Shown here in pieces: positions 43,647-55,500 of a DNA stretch of 64,000 nucleotides. The notes beneath the pieces were generated by a model. It was not told the DNA's origin. It worked only from the letters and a program-made list of their open reading frames with translations, and did no database searches. How positions within the stretch are numbered: the stretch's first letter is position 1; each line of letters opens with the position of its first letter. The position numbers were made by a program, and so were the translations under genes. Origin of the DNA: Daucus carota subsp. sativus (Eukaryota > Streptophyta > Magnoliopsida > Apiales > Apiaceae); the NCBI RefSeq assembly GCF_001625215.2, contig NC_030383.2, positions 3,112,779 to 3,176,778 of the forward strand. The letters run 5' to 3'.

Positions 43647-43705
<59 letters not shown>
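43647..43705. repeat. (TA)n microsatellite, left block
   Basis: Pure TA repeat inside the hAT element, split from the block at 45009-45046 by the nested insertion. Confidence 0.95.
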
Positions 43706-43709
<4 letters not shown>

Positions 43710-45004
43710 GGTGTTTCAACGAGTAACTCTTTTTATTTGAGTAACTGGGTAACTCACGCTCAACCCTAGGATTATTGACATAGATAGTACAGTACACCCT
43801 CCAGTTTCTCTACAGTCACACACCACGCCACGTACAGTAACCGAAAGCAACATGATTATATGGCTAGGGTAGACACGCACTCTCCATAAATTATGTTTCA
43901 TTTTTCTTTATAAATATTATTTAATCTCTTAATTATTATTTTGTTTATGAAATGATTTTTAAAATTTTGTATTTATAAATTATATTATTTTTATTCGATG
44001 CTATATAATTTTTTCATGTATAATTATATTTTTCAAATCATTTTTATATAGTAAATATATTATATTTTGCAAGTCGTGTCCAGTATTTTTTATTATACTA
44101 TGTAAAATTTATTCTGTATATTTATAATTAAATTCTGACGCTTTTTAATTAAAATAAAAATAAAAATTTATCTAGAATATTTCAATTAAAATATTATGTT
44201 CTTTAATTGTGCGTGTTCTGTATTTCTGTAACTAAATTTTATATAATTTCATATGTTTTGCAGATAAACAAAAAAATATATTTTTGTTGTAATCTTATTA
44301 AAATTTCATGTTCAGTAATTCCACAGGTTCTGTATTTTTATAATTATGTTCAATATTAATTTAAGTATGTTTTGTAACCAAAATAAAAAAATATATATGT
44401 GTGTGTACTGTAATTTTGTTATAAGATCATGTCCTGTAATTTTGTGTGTTCTGTATTTTTTTAATTAAGTTCTGTATAAATTTATGTGGGTTCTGTATTT
44501 TAATAATTATGTTCTATAATTTTAAGTATGTTCTGTAGTTTTAAAAATATATGTATATGTTCTGTAATTATGTAATATAATATATTACAGTAAATTTTTT
44601 CTAAACATATAAATTTTCTAGTATAGATTTATAAAATTCTTTCACGATTTTTTTTATTAATATCAAAATTTTCAAAATACATAACATATTTCCAGAATAC
44701 ACAACATTAAAATACTGTCTTTACAATATATATATAACATATTTACAAAATAAAATATTTACAAAATATATAACATATTCATACAACATAAACATAAAAT
44801 AGATCATAATAAAATATGAAAAACAAGTGATAATTATTGTGTGCACACGTATAGAAAAGCAGGAATGAAAAGCATAACTGTCATGTCCATGTCCAGATGA
44901 TCTAGTATTGTAGGCAACACAAAACTCATGTGGATATAATAATCTAGTGGTTGAGATGAGAAGTTACCTAGTTACTATTTAGGTTGGTTACCCGCTGAGA
45001 AGCC

Positions 45005-45008
<4 letters not shown>
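43706..45008. mobile_element. Nested element inserted in the (TA)n tract
   Basis: The ends AGGGGGTGTTTCAACGAGT and inverse AGGGGGCTTCTCAGCGGGT form an imperfect terminal inverted repeat. TATATATA lies on both sides, so the target duplication is hidden in the microsatellite. The interior has repeated TTCTGTA-TTTT-TAATTATG stretches (44080-44580). Noncoding, 1303 bp; the ends resemble hAT more than other types. Confidence 0.7.
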
Positions 45009-45052
<44 letters not shown>

Positions 45053-45542
45053 TAATATATTTATATATTATACTAAATATATTATTAAAAATAGATAAAC
45101 TTAATAATATAATTAAAAGTAAAAAATAATCTTTATTTTTATTGATTGATTATAAATATATTGTAATATAATATATTTTATAATTTTAAATTGTTGTTTA
45201 TTTATATTATAAATCAATTTTAATATGATTTGAGGTTGAAAATATAAGATAATATTATTTTATTATTATATTAGGAGTTTGTAGTTTGTTTTTTAATTAA
45301 AAAATATATTATATATTATAAAATTATTATGTTTTTATAAAATTCCCCGAAACCCCACGGGGATCCTCGTTCCCCATTCGGGGCGGGGATCGGGGCGGAA
45401 AATAATCCCCGTTCGGGGTTCGGGATGAGGTCGGGTAGAGGTATTGACTTCGGGGATCGGGGTCGGGGATAACACTCCCCGCCCCGAAGTGCCCCCGTGC
45501 CCATCCCTAGCTGATCGAAACGTATAATTGTATAAACTTCCC

Positions 45543-46178
45543 TAGGGCTGAGCAGAACCGAACCGAAACCGAAAAACCGGACCGGACCGAATAATTTCGG
45601 TCCGGTCCGGTCCTTATTTTCTGAAAGTTCGGTCCGTTCGGGTATTTCGGTCCGGACCGAAATAAAATACGGTCCGGTCCGGTCCCCATCGAAAAACTTC
45701 GGTCCTGGACCGAACAGACCGAACTTTTATATATAATATAAATAATATTTTTATTTTATATATTAAATAACATATTATACTTATACACTTATATTATATT
45801 ATCTAATGTCTATATTCACTGACTCTAGCATACTAATGTCAATTGTCATTGTTTTAATTTTTAAAATTTGTAAACTTAAGGCTATTTTGGAGTGGTGTTT
45901 GAATGTTACTTGCCTTTCTAAATCATGTGTTGGTCGCTGCATTTTTTTACATTAATTATGCTTGATGTTTCCTTTATAACACAGATTAATTTAAATTTTT
46001 CAAAAAAAGTTCGATTCTGGCGGACCGGACCGGACCGACCGAACTATTTCGGTTCGGTTCCGGTTCAGTCCATATACAAACTTCGGTCCGGTCCGGTCCA
46101 GAAATTTTCAGAAGTTCGGTTCTCGGTCCGTTCGGTCCGGTCCGGTTCTGGACCGAACCGACCGAATGCTCAGCCCTA
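45543..46178. mobile_element. hAT-type MITE with GGTCCGGTCC subterminal repeats
   Basis: It starts TAGGGCTGAGCA and ends TGCTCAGCCCTA. AACTTCCC is duplicated at 45535-45542 and 46179-46186. Both ends hold many copies of GGTCCGGTCC/CCGGACCGGA and CGGTTCGGTT. 636 bp. It lies 17 bp beyond the previous element's right target duplication. Confidence 0.93.
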
Positions 46179-46536
46179 AACTTCCCTGATATCCCGAGTT
46201 CCCGACAGTTGTCAGTGCATATTTTTTCACTTCTGAGGACTTCTTCTCATTTGGACTCTAGACATCATCCAAAAATATTACAAGCCCACTTCACTTGGGC
46301 CACGTATACCATCCAAACACTTCATAACCTCAACCAATACAACTATCTTCACAACCAACCCAAACACAAAAACCCAACTACAAAGCCCAAACTAAAAGCC
46401 CAAACCCACCCAAAACCATCAATAAATAATTCAAAAACCTCTTCATCTTCTCCCCCAAATCACCTAATAACTCAGAACACCTAGGGTTTATTTCTGCAGA
46501 AAACGAGTTGGAACAGCGTATTAACTCACTGAGTCA

Positions 46537-49500
46537 ATGGAGGCACCACCCGGTGTCACCGCCGCGTCGCTACCGATGCACCGCAAAGAATGGCGAGCTG
46601 TCTCCGAACATCTGCAGAACTCCACCAACGAGGTTATTTCTCGCACATTTCTCCCTCTTTAACTTTTGAATTCACTGTTTCATTAGCTTATCTATGTTTC
46701 GTAATGTTCGGGTGCGTATTCGAGTTGAAAAGATCGAATTTTGATGTAATGTGTTCGTGTTTAGGGCTAAGTTTTGGGCAGAAGCTGTTATTCAATGTAT
46801 GTATGTGTGTATAAATGCTTTTACTTTATGTGTGGTATGCTTTCCGGTGTTGATGAGTTAAAAGATCGGATTTTGATGTAATGCGTGTTTGTTTAGGGCA
46901 AAATTATTGGGTGGAGCTGTTGTTATATGTATATATATGGTTTGACATTGTGTGGACTGTGTTGATATGTGTTTTGTAACGTTGGTGTTGAAAAGATCGA
47001 ATTTTGATGTGATGTTTGCCTGTTAGGGCTTGTTTTCGGTCGAGCTGTTAGTGTATATATATTTTGACAGTATGTATAGAATTTTGTGTATACTTGGATG
47101 TGATTTTTTTAACTAGACTATCTCATGTTGCTTGTTTTAAAAGCTACTGGATTTAGTTTATTTGTTTGTATTATGTGTTGTAACATTCCAACGATTGAAT
47201 TTTGACGCGTGTTTGTTTAGGGCTATGTATTTTTGCCGTAGCTGGTAGTATATACTATACTGTATTATATATGTCTATATATATTGATGCTTTAATTTAT
47301 TGTCAAGGTGCAGCAACCGGCTGACGTGGACTTCTGTTCGGTTACAAATATGGACAATGAGTTTCAGCAGCGGCTTCATACTGTTGTTAAGCAAAGGGAA
47401 GAGTTGCAGCGCATAGAGACTGGGCTTAAGGCGGAGCTTATAGCACGATCACAGATCTTATCTTTGCAGAACACTTATGAGTCTCAGATCAAGGAGCATG
47501 TTAATGCTAATGTGAAGCTTCAAGTATGTTTCTTGAGTTCAGTTTTTTGAATTTGTACTTGTTGTGACCTGTATGTGTAAAATTTTAAGTTTTTGGCTTC
47601 TGTAGGAGCAATTGCGGGAAAGGGAACAGGCTAAACATGAACTGGAAAGGGAGATTGAAAATAAAGAAAGAGAGCTACATGCTATTAGATTAGATACTAA
47701 AGCGGTTTGTCTCTACATTTATGCCTTTATTAATCTCATTCGGCTCTGATTGTTTCTAGTTGCACAGCTAATTTCTTCCTTGAGTGTTTTTCATGGGCAG
47801 GTCTGGGCCAAAGATGATCTTCTCCGAGAACAAAACAAAGAACTCGCAACTTTTAGGTATGTATGGCAGAGAGAACTTTTGTTTACCTGTTGTTTGTGAG
47901 ATGAATTTAAATAATTAAAGACTTGTATATATTTGCTGAATTTTGTTGTTTCATCATTAATGACAATTTAGTTATGCATATCAATGTCTTATTATCTATA
48001 AAGTTATTTTGATTTATATTGTATACCAATTATATATATCTTAATTTACTTGTCTGATGAATCAGCGCTTTGCGCCTATGCTCCAGGAGGCCCTTGTGCT
48101 TCGAAGTGCGTTGCGTGTTTAATAACATCTACTGTCAGCGCGCGCGCACACACACATATATGTGACATATATGTGTGTGTGTGTGTGGATAGAAACAAAT
48201 AGAAATATTCATATTAATGTACATAGCATGTTGCACATATGCTCCCAAATGCCTTTGCGCTTCGGTGCGCATTGCGTGTTTAATGACATTGCTCATCTGT
48301 GTATATGGAAGGAAAAAATAGAGATGTTCGTATTTATGTACATATTGGAATGTTCTTTTTTTTTTTTTTTAAGTGAGAATCCACATGTGTATAAATATAT
48401 ATACTTAATTTATCTTGATGGATTTACTTGACATGACAACCATGTTTATAGATCTGAAGTGGGAATCACTGGTCTGTTTCTAATTTCAGATTCTACATAT
48501 GTCGTGAATTAATGCTGTCTATATTTCGTTAAGTTGGTCACACCTTCTCCCGGGTGTTTGAGGTTTGGTGGATTGTCAATTTTGTGAATAATTCTGGCTC
48601 CTCTTGATTGCAGGAGGGAGCGTGATAGTTCAGAGGCTGAAAGAGCACAGCATATTAAACAAATCCATGACTTTGAAGAACACATTCAGGAGAAAGAGCG
48701 TCAGTTGGCGGAGTTGCAGGAACAGGTTAAAAATTATTGTATTTAATTGCATCGAATAATTGCACAATAAGCATTTTAGCAAATGAGTACTTGGTTAGCG
48801 GTTTGCGGGATCTTGCTTTCTCAATATTTATGACTAATGCCTGTTCAGTCTATTTGTGTCGCCAAATTATAGTTTTAGTCGGTAATTCATCGATAAATGA
48901 ACCAATTTTTTGAGCGAATCTGAATCATGCTTATTTTTAAACTTGGTTAGCGGTTTGCGGGATCTTGCTTTCTCTATATTTATGACTAATGCCTGTTCAG
49001 TCTATTTGTGTCGCCAAAATATAGTTTTAGTCGGTAATTCATCGATAAATGAACCAATTTTTTGAGCTAATCTGAATCATCCTTTTTTTTTCCCCCAGCA
49101 TAGAGCATCGCAGGACACTCTAATATATAAAGATGAACAACTAAGAGAAGCACAAACATGGATCACACGAGCGCAGGAAATGGATGCATTGCAAACAAGT
49201 ACAAACCAAGCCTTACAAGCTGAACTTCGAGACCGCACTGACCAATATAATCAGCTATGGTTGAATTGTCAAAGACAGGTTGGTTGATATGGATTACTCG
49301 ATTACTTGACTTAATAACTATGCCATACTTCCTTGGTTGTACTTGTAAGACAGCTACAAAGTAAGTTAATAGATAATAGATACTGGATTTGGTGTTGCCT
49401 GCTGCAGTGCTTTCTGCTAACCAGTCAAATTGCATATTATAATTTTTGTTATGTTTTTTGGATGATTGGCTTGAGCAAGATATTTTATGACACGTCTTGT

Positions 49501-52500
49501 TCTCATCCATACTGTCATTTTCAGTTTACAGAATTCGTGCATACAATACAAGCGCTGCAGATTGAGCTGGCAGATGTAAAAGAAGGAAATGCAACTTCTA
49601 ATGATGAATCACGTGACTTAAAGAAAAAAGATGCTTCACAGCCTGGGAAAAATGTTGAACGCCAACTTGATGTTAGTGGGGATTCGCAAACTCATGATTC
49701 TGCATCTCTCCCTAATGGAAACTTGGAGAATGATTCATCATCTCTGTCCCTAGGAAATGCTCTGGCACAGGTTGGTCAGGTAGACTTACCCATTTTGTGT
49801 AGAGTTTTCTTTATTGAATTTTCATGATAAAACCAGATTTATTGCAATGAATTTCCTGAGGTGTAAGTTGCAGCTGCTCTTTACTGACAATGGTAAAGAT
49901 CCTGATTCTTGACTAAGAATATGTGAGGAAGCTGTGAATGTGGCTTGTACTCTTAATTCTTATCAGTTGTTGTAGTTGCATATTTCAGCCGTTTCGGAGT
50001 TGGACATTATAGCATGGCTGTGCAAGATTACCTTTTAATTGATTTAAATATGGAAGATTGTTGGTATTTCCTTCGAAGATTACGGGAATTGTTGTCTTAT
50101 TCTGCTCAAGTTGACCACATCTCTCTTAATTACTGATTTGATCTATCATCCTACATCCCCCCTCCCTCATATTAGGTCTTCCTTTTTACTATAAATAATT
50201 TGAGCACTATAAGCATTGTAATTTTTTTTCTTGGTCTTTTAACACCCTTATTCACAGCCTCCAAGACTTGACCATGTTACAAATCCAGTGTGCACTTGTG
50301 TTTGTATATTCATTGCTATATGGCTCTTCTCGTGTTCCTCTGAATATCTCAATTGCATAAATTACCAAGATAAATCTTTACTGCTGTGCTAATGATATTT
50401 TTCTTGGTTTCATATTACCAGACCAATCCTGTTGCTGCTGTTCCTGTTATTCCTCAGTCGCTGGTTGGGATGCCTACTTACCTCCCTGGGCAGGTGGCAG
50501 CATTGCATCCTTTTCTTATACATCCACAAGTGGTACCCCAATCTGGCCCTACTACTGTTCCTCCGTCTCATACCCCCTATTTTCACTCAGTACCATTGGT
50601 ATCATCTCTCCAACATTGGCAGAACCAACAGGTAATAGCAATACCCTGTTGTAGCTATTTGGAATCATGTAGCAGTACTTGACTTTTTCGAAAAAAATTC
50701 AGGCTGCATCAGAAGGTTTGCAGATGCCAACGCATGATCAATATTCTTCATCACAAAGTGGACAAAATCTGGATAGAACAGAAAATACTAATGACTATGA
50801 AGTGCCTGTTAATGGGAAACCTAGCCATCCAGAATTCATTGATCATATCAGTCAGGGGTTAGAACCTCAGGCTGTGGTTCCAACTCCAAATGACAGGGCA
50901 GAGGTGTGTAACTTGATATGTGAATCTTTATTATTACTATGAATTATTATTGGATGTTCAGTTTTTTTCTGCACTGTTTGATTGCCAAAATTTTCATTCA
51001 GGATCTGGAATCTATGAAACGCGGCATTACAGATTCTCAACCTCAGAACAATGTGCAACAACTATCATCTCAGTTTCAGGATGGTTTAAAATTGGATTCT
51101 CTTATGCATAGTAGTGAGACTGAGGTTTGTAATTTTTTTCTTTCTTTTGGGATTTGAGAATTTTTTAAATGGATGCTTATTTGAATCAGCTGGCAATATA
51201 AACATTAGATGCATTAATATTTTACATTTTCATGGGCAGACTATTAACACTCTGGGGAAAGCAGATGCCCAAGTTTCTAGGACTCAACAACCCACTTCAG
51301 CTGCCAAAATATCTGAAGAACCGGTGAACAGGATAAATTCAATTGAGCAATCTACAGATATCAGTGCTAATGTTACATTACCTTCCGAAGGTTCTATCTC
51401 TTCGGAGGAGAAGACTCAAATTTCGGTTGGAAAGAGCTCAGAAATCACTCTTCTTGACCAAGGGTCGCTGTTGCGCTGCATTGTTCGCACAATTCCACTA
51501 AATGGTAGAATCAGGATCAGTTCAACGGTAAGTTAGATTAGAATCGCAGGGCAGTGTTTAATGATTTTTACTGATTTGCTGCTGTTAGCTGATGTTGTGT
51601 TTTGTCTGTGTCTGTGCAGCTACCCAACAGGCTTGGAAAAATGCTTTCACCTCTACATTGGCACGACTACAAGAAAAGTTATGGAAAACTCGATGACTTC
51701 GTAGCCGGTCATCCTGAAGTAATATATATGAACCTAATCAACTTTCACTTGTTAAAAAGGTTCCCACTCTTTTTTAAAAGCTGACTTTATTGTTTTCCAG
51801 CTGTTTGTCATTGAAGGCGACTATATACAGCTTAGGGAAGGTGCACAAGAGATCATTGCAGCCACTGCAGCTGTAGCTCAAGTTAAAGCAGCTGCATCCG
51901 CAACAGTGTCGAGCTCATCATTGTTTCCTTCTGTTGCTGTCACTCCCATGGCTCAGCAACACAGATTGAAGAGGGAACACTCAACCTCCCGACCTGGAAA
52001 CGTTGCTGACAATCATCCGCCGCCTTTGATGACTATGCAGTCTTCTTCTGGGAATGGAGCAACTGTAGATAGTTCTGATGGAATTAGTTCTCAAGTTAGG
52101 GGTTCAGTGCAGGGCAGGGGGAATGCTAATTATGTTGCGAAACAGGGCAGGTATTGATTTTGCAGCTAAAAAATAAATGTCTAGGATTATCTTGTTCTAT
52201 AGTTAATTGTACGGATTAGAAGCTTAATTACTTGAACTATGTTGTGACAGGACAAGTGGAACTTCATCAAAAACAAGAAGATAGTAAGTGTTCCAAGTTC
52301 CTTCAGTTAAGATCTTATAGAGCTAATGTTTTTGCCTGATGTTTTAGTTTTCACTACTTCTGTTTGGCTAGTTCTAGGTTTATTTGCTATTTCCTTCTTC
52401 CATTAATTTTTCTTTATCCAAGATGCAATTAATTGGGAAGATTCATCCTATTTTCACTTAATTTTTTGTAATAATTCCCTCTTTGGGTCAAAATAAGAAA

Positions 52501-55500
52501 ATGTTACTGGGCAACATTTGAGTTTGGTATGATTGTTTTACTGCCAAGAAAAATGTGGGGGATTAAGAAAGAGGGAGGGACTTGGTGACTGGCAGTAGGG
52601 AATATTGATTATATTAGCAAACCTGGTATCTTGAAAGTTGATAGTCAAACTATACACATTGCTGCAGTGCTTTCTTTTACTGCCAGTGTTTCTCAAATGC
52701 CTGTGATCTAGACATCTTGAGAGAGATTTTTGAATAAAAATTTCTTACTGATGGTGGTGCCAGAGTCCAGAAAGAAATAATTACATTGTTTGCTTGCCTA
52801 ATGATTGAAGTAGTTTTATAACTTAGGCATAAAGTGAAGACAGTTTTTCGCATGATATGGTTGCTGTAATATGTTCTGCTGATGTATCTCAAGTGTTGCA
52901 AAGTTTAGCAGCTGTCAAACTGAAATATATCTAAGAAGAGTATATAAACTTCTAATCTTATGTGTATTTAAGTCTTTTGTTCTGGACCTCTATCTCGTAT
53001 GTGACAAGAATATTGGAAGGGAAAAAGTGTCCTTTCCATTGCTGGAGAGTCCTCATTATATAACAATAATACAAGCTGAATTTTCTCCTGATATCCAGCT
53101 AATTAGCAGATTTTCAGCCTTTACAACAGTTGTTATAGTCTAAATATGGAATGTAACTATTTACAATGACACCAAATCTGCTTATACAGCTAATATATCT
53201 AATATCTAATTAGGACTGCTAATACATTTGACACCCTCCCTCAAATTGATGCTGCTGGTAAATCTTCAAGCATCAATTTGCCAACAAGAAAGTTGTGGCG
53301 GTGACGTGGCATTGATTTGGTAAAAATATCAGCAACCTGTAGAGTAGTGGAGATATGTGGGAGAGTAATAACCAGGTGGTCATAAGCTTCACGAATAGAG
53401 TGACAGTCAACCTCGATGTGTTTCGTCCGTTCGTGGTAAACAGGGTTAGCTGCAATTTGAATGGCGCTGGTGTTATCAGCATGTAATGGAGTTGGGTGAG
53501 CTTGAGAGAATCCAAGTTCTGCAAGGAGCCCACGTAGCCAAATAATTTCAGAACAAGCAGCAGACATGGCACGATATTCTGCTTCCGTGGATGACTTCGA
53601 CACACGGTTCTGCTTTTTGCATTTCCAAGATATAAGAGCATTTCCAAGAAACGTACACCAACCAGTAATGGATTTTCTAGTGTCAGGGCAGCCAGCCCAA
53701 TCTGCATCACTGTACGCTTGAAGCTCGAGTGAAGAAGTAGCAGGGAAGAATAGGCCACGACTAGGAGTTCCAAGAATATACCGAATGATTCGTTTGACAG
53801 CTGATAGGTGGAAATGTCGAGGACATTGCATGAACTTACTTACTATATGTACAGCGTAAGAGATATCCGGTCGAGTAATGGTAAGATATATAAGACTGCC
53901 AACTAGCTTCCGATATAAAGTAGGATCAGAAAGTAGCTCTCCTTCTTCTCTGCTATATTTGACATTAATTTCCATTGGGGTTTCAACAGAATTAGAGCCC
54001 TTGAGTCTAGCTAATTCAACCAAATCTTGAATATACTTCTGCTGATTCAAGAAGATACCTTTTGGTCGATAATGTACCTCTAATCCCAAGAAGTAATGGA
54101 GCTGACCAAGATCTTTCATCTTGAAAGTAGAATTCAACAGATTTTTAAGATGATCAATGGCTTGTATATCAGAACCAGTGACAAGGATGTCATCCACGTA
54201 GACAAGAAGCACAACAATACCCGTACTTGTCTTTTTCAGAAAAAGGGAGGAGTCAAATTTACTTTGCGTATATGAAAAACCAAGGAGAGTCGATTTGAAT
54301 TTTTCAAACCAGATTCTAGGTGCCTGCTTTAAACCATATAAAGAACGCTTCAATTTGCAAACATGATTAGTTGAAATAGGCATACCATTGGGAAGTGTAA
54401 TATAAACTTCTTCCTTAAGATCACCATGCAAGAAAGCGTTCTTTACATCCATTTGAGACAATTTCCATGATTGAGACGCAGCAAGGGCTAGTATGGTTCG
54501 CACGGTGGTCATTTTAGCTACCGGTGCGAATGTCTCCTCGTAATCTATGCCATACTCTTGTCTGTTTCCAAGAACTACTAGTCGAGCCTTATACCGCTCA
54601 ACGGAACCATCTGGATTAAGTTTCACAGAAAACACAAACTTGCTGCCCAGAGGTTTCGCAGATTGAGGACGTTCTACAACATCCCATGTTTGGTTTTCTT
54701 CAAGTGCAAGAAGCTCAGTTTCAATAGCTTCCCTCCAACACTCATGCTTCATTGCCTGTTTATATGATTTGGGAATAGGAATGGTGGATACAGTAGTTGT
54801 CAATGATACAGGATTAGGAAAACCATACCTATCTGGAGGCTGACTCACCCGAGTACTATGTCTACGAGTGGCAGGTGCAGCTGCTTGAACGGGATCAGCA
54901 GCAAGGGAATCATTTCGAGGGGGTGGACTAGCTTGAACATGATCAGCAACAAAGGAATCAGTATGAGAAGGTGGAGTAGCTGGAAGAGGATCAGAAGTTG
55001 GTGTTTCTGCTATGGTATTCTGGTTTAACATGACTTTAGTGCGTCGTTGATACACCAGAAGTGGTTTAGGTGATAGATGTTCAGATTCGGATGTCACTTG
55101 AGTGGATAAAGGATCTGTATACAGAGGTACAACTGAAAATGTTGGGGAATGATGATCATTGTAGGTAGAGAAAAAAGGCTGATTTTCCAAGAAAATTACA
55201 TTTCTTGAAACCCGAGTACGTCGTATAGTAGGATCATAACAGAGAAATCCTTTCTGGTGTAGAGCGTACCCTAAGAAAGCACATTTGTTTGACTGAGCTG
55301 TGAGTTTTGTGCGTTCATGTGGAGGAAGGTGAACATAACATACACATCCAAAATTACGAAGACCTGAATAATCTGGAATGCGACCAAATAATCGAGTGAA
55401 AGGTGAAACATGATTTAAGGATGGTGAGGGTAATCTATTTATGAGGTACACAGCAGTGGAGAGAGCTTCACACCAGAACCTAGAGGGCACAAATGATTCC

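Larger units (their letters stand above)
43474..45509. mobile_element. hAT-type element with GGGGATCGGGG subterminal repeats
   Basis: The element starts TAGGGATGGGCA and ends TGCCCATCCCTA. GCTGATCG is duplicated at 43466-43473 and 45510-45517. Both ends (43485-43645; 45350-45500) consist of repeated CGGGGATCGGGG and CCCCGATCCCCG. TA runs and another element occupy the middle. No transposase frame is seen. Confidence 0.92.

Noticed and set aside
43411..43797. Frames with Tyr-Ile repeats and Pro/Arg/Asp repeats
   Set aside because: They read the (TA)n tract and the GGGGATCGGGG motif array of a hAT element.
46209..46484. 91-codon ORF before the coiled-coil gene
   Set aside because: Asn/Thr/Pro/Lys-rich, lies in the promoter or 5' UTR; the real start at 46537 begins a consistent 14-exon coding model.
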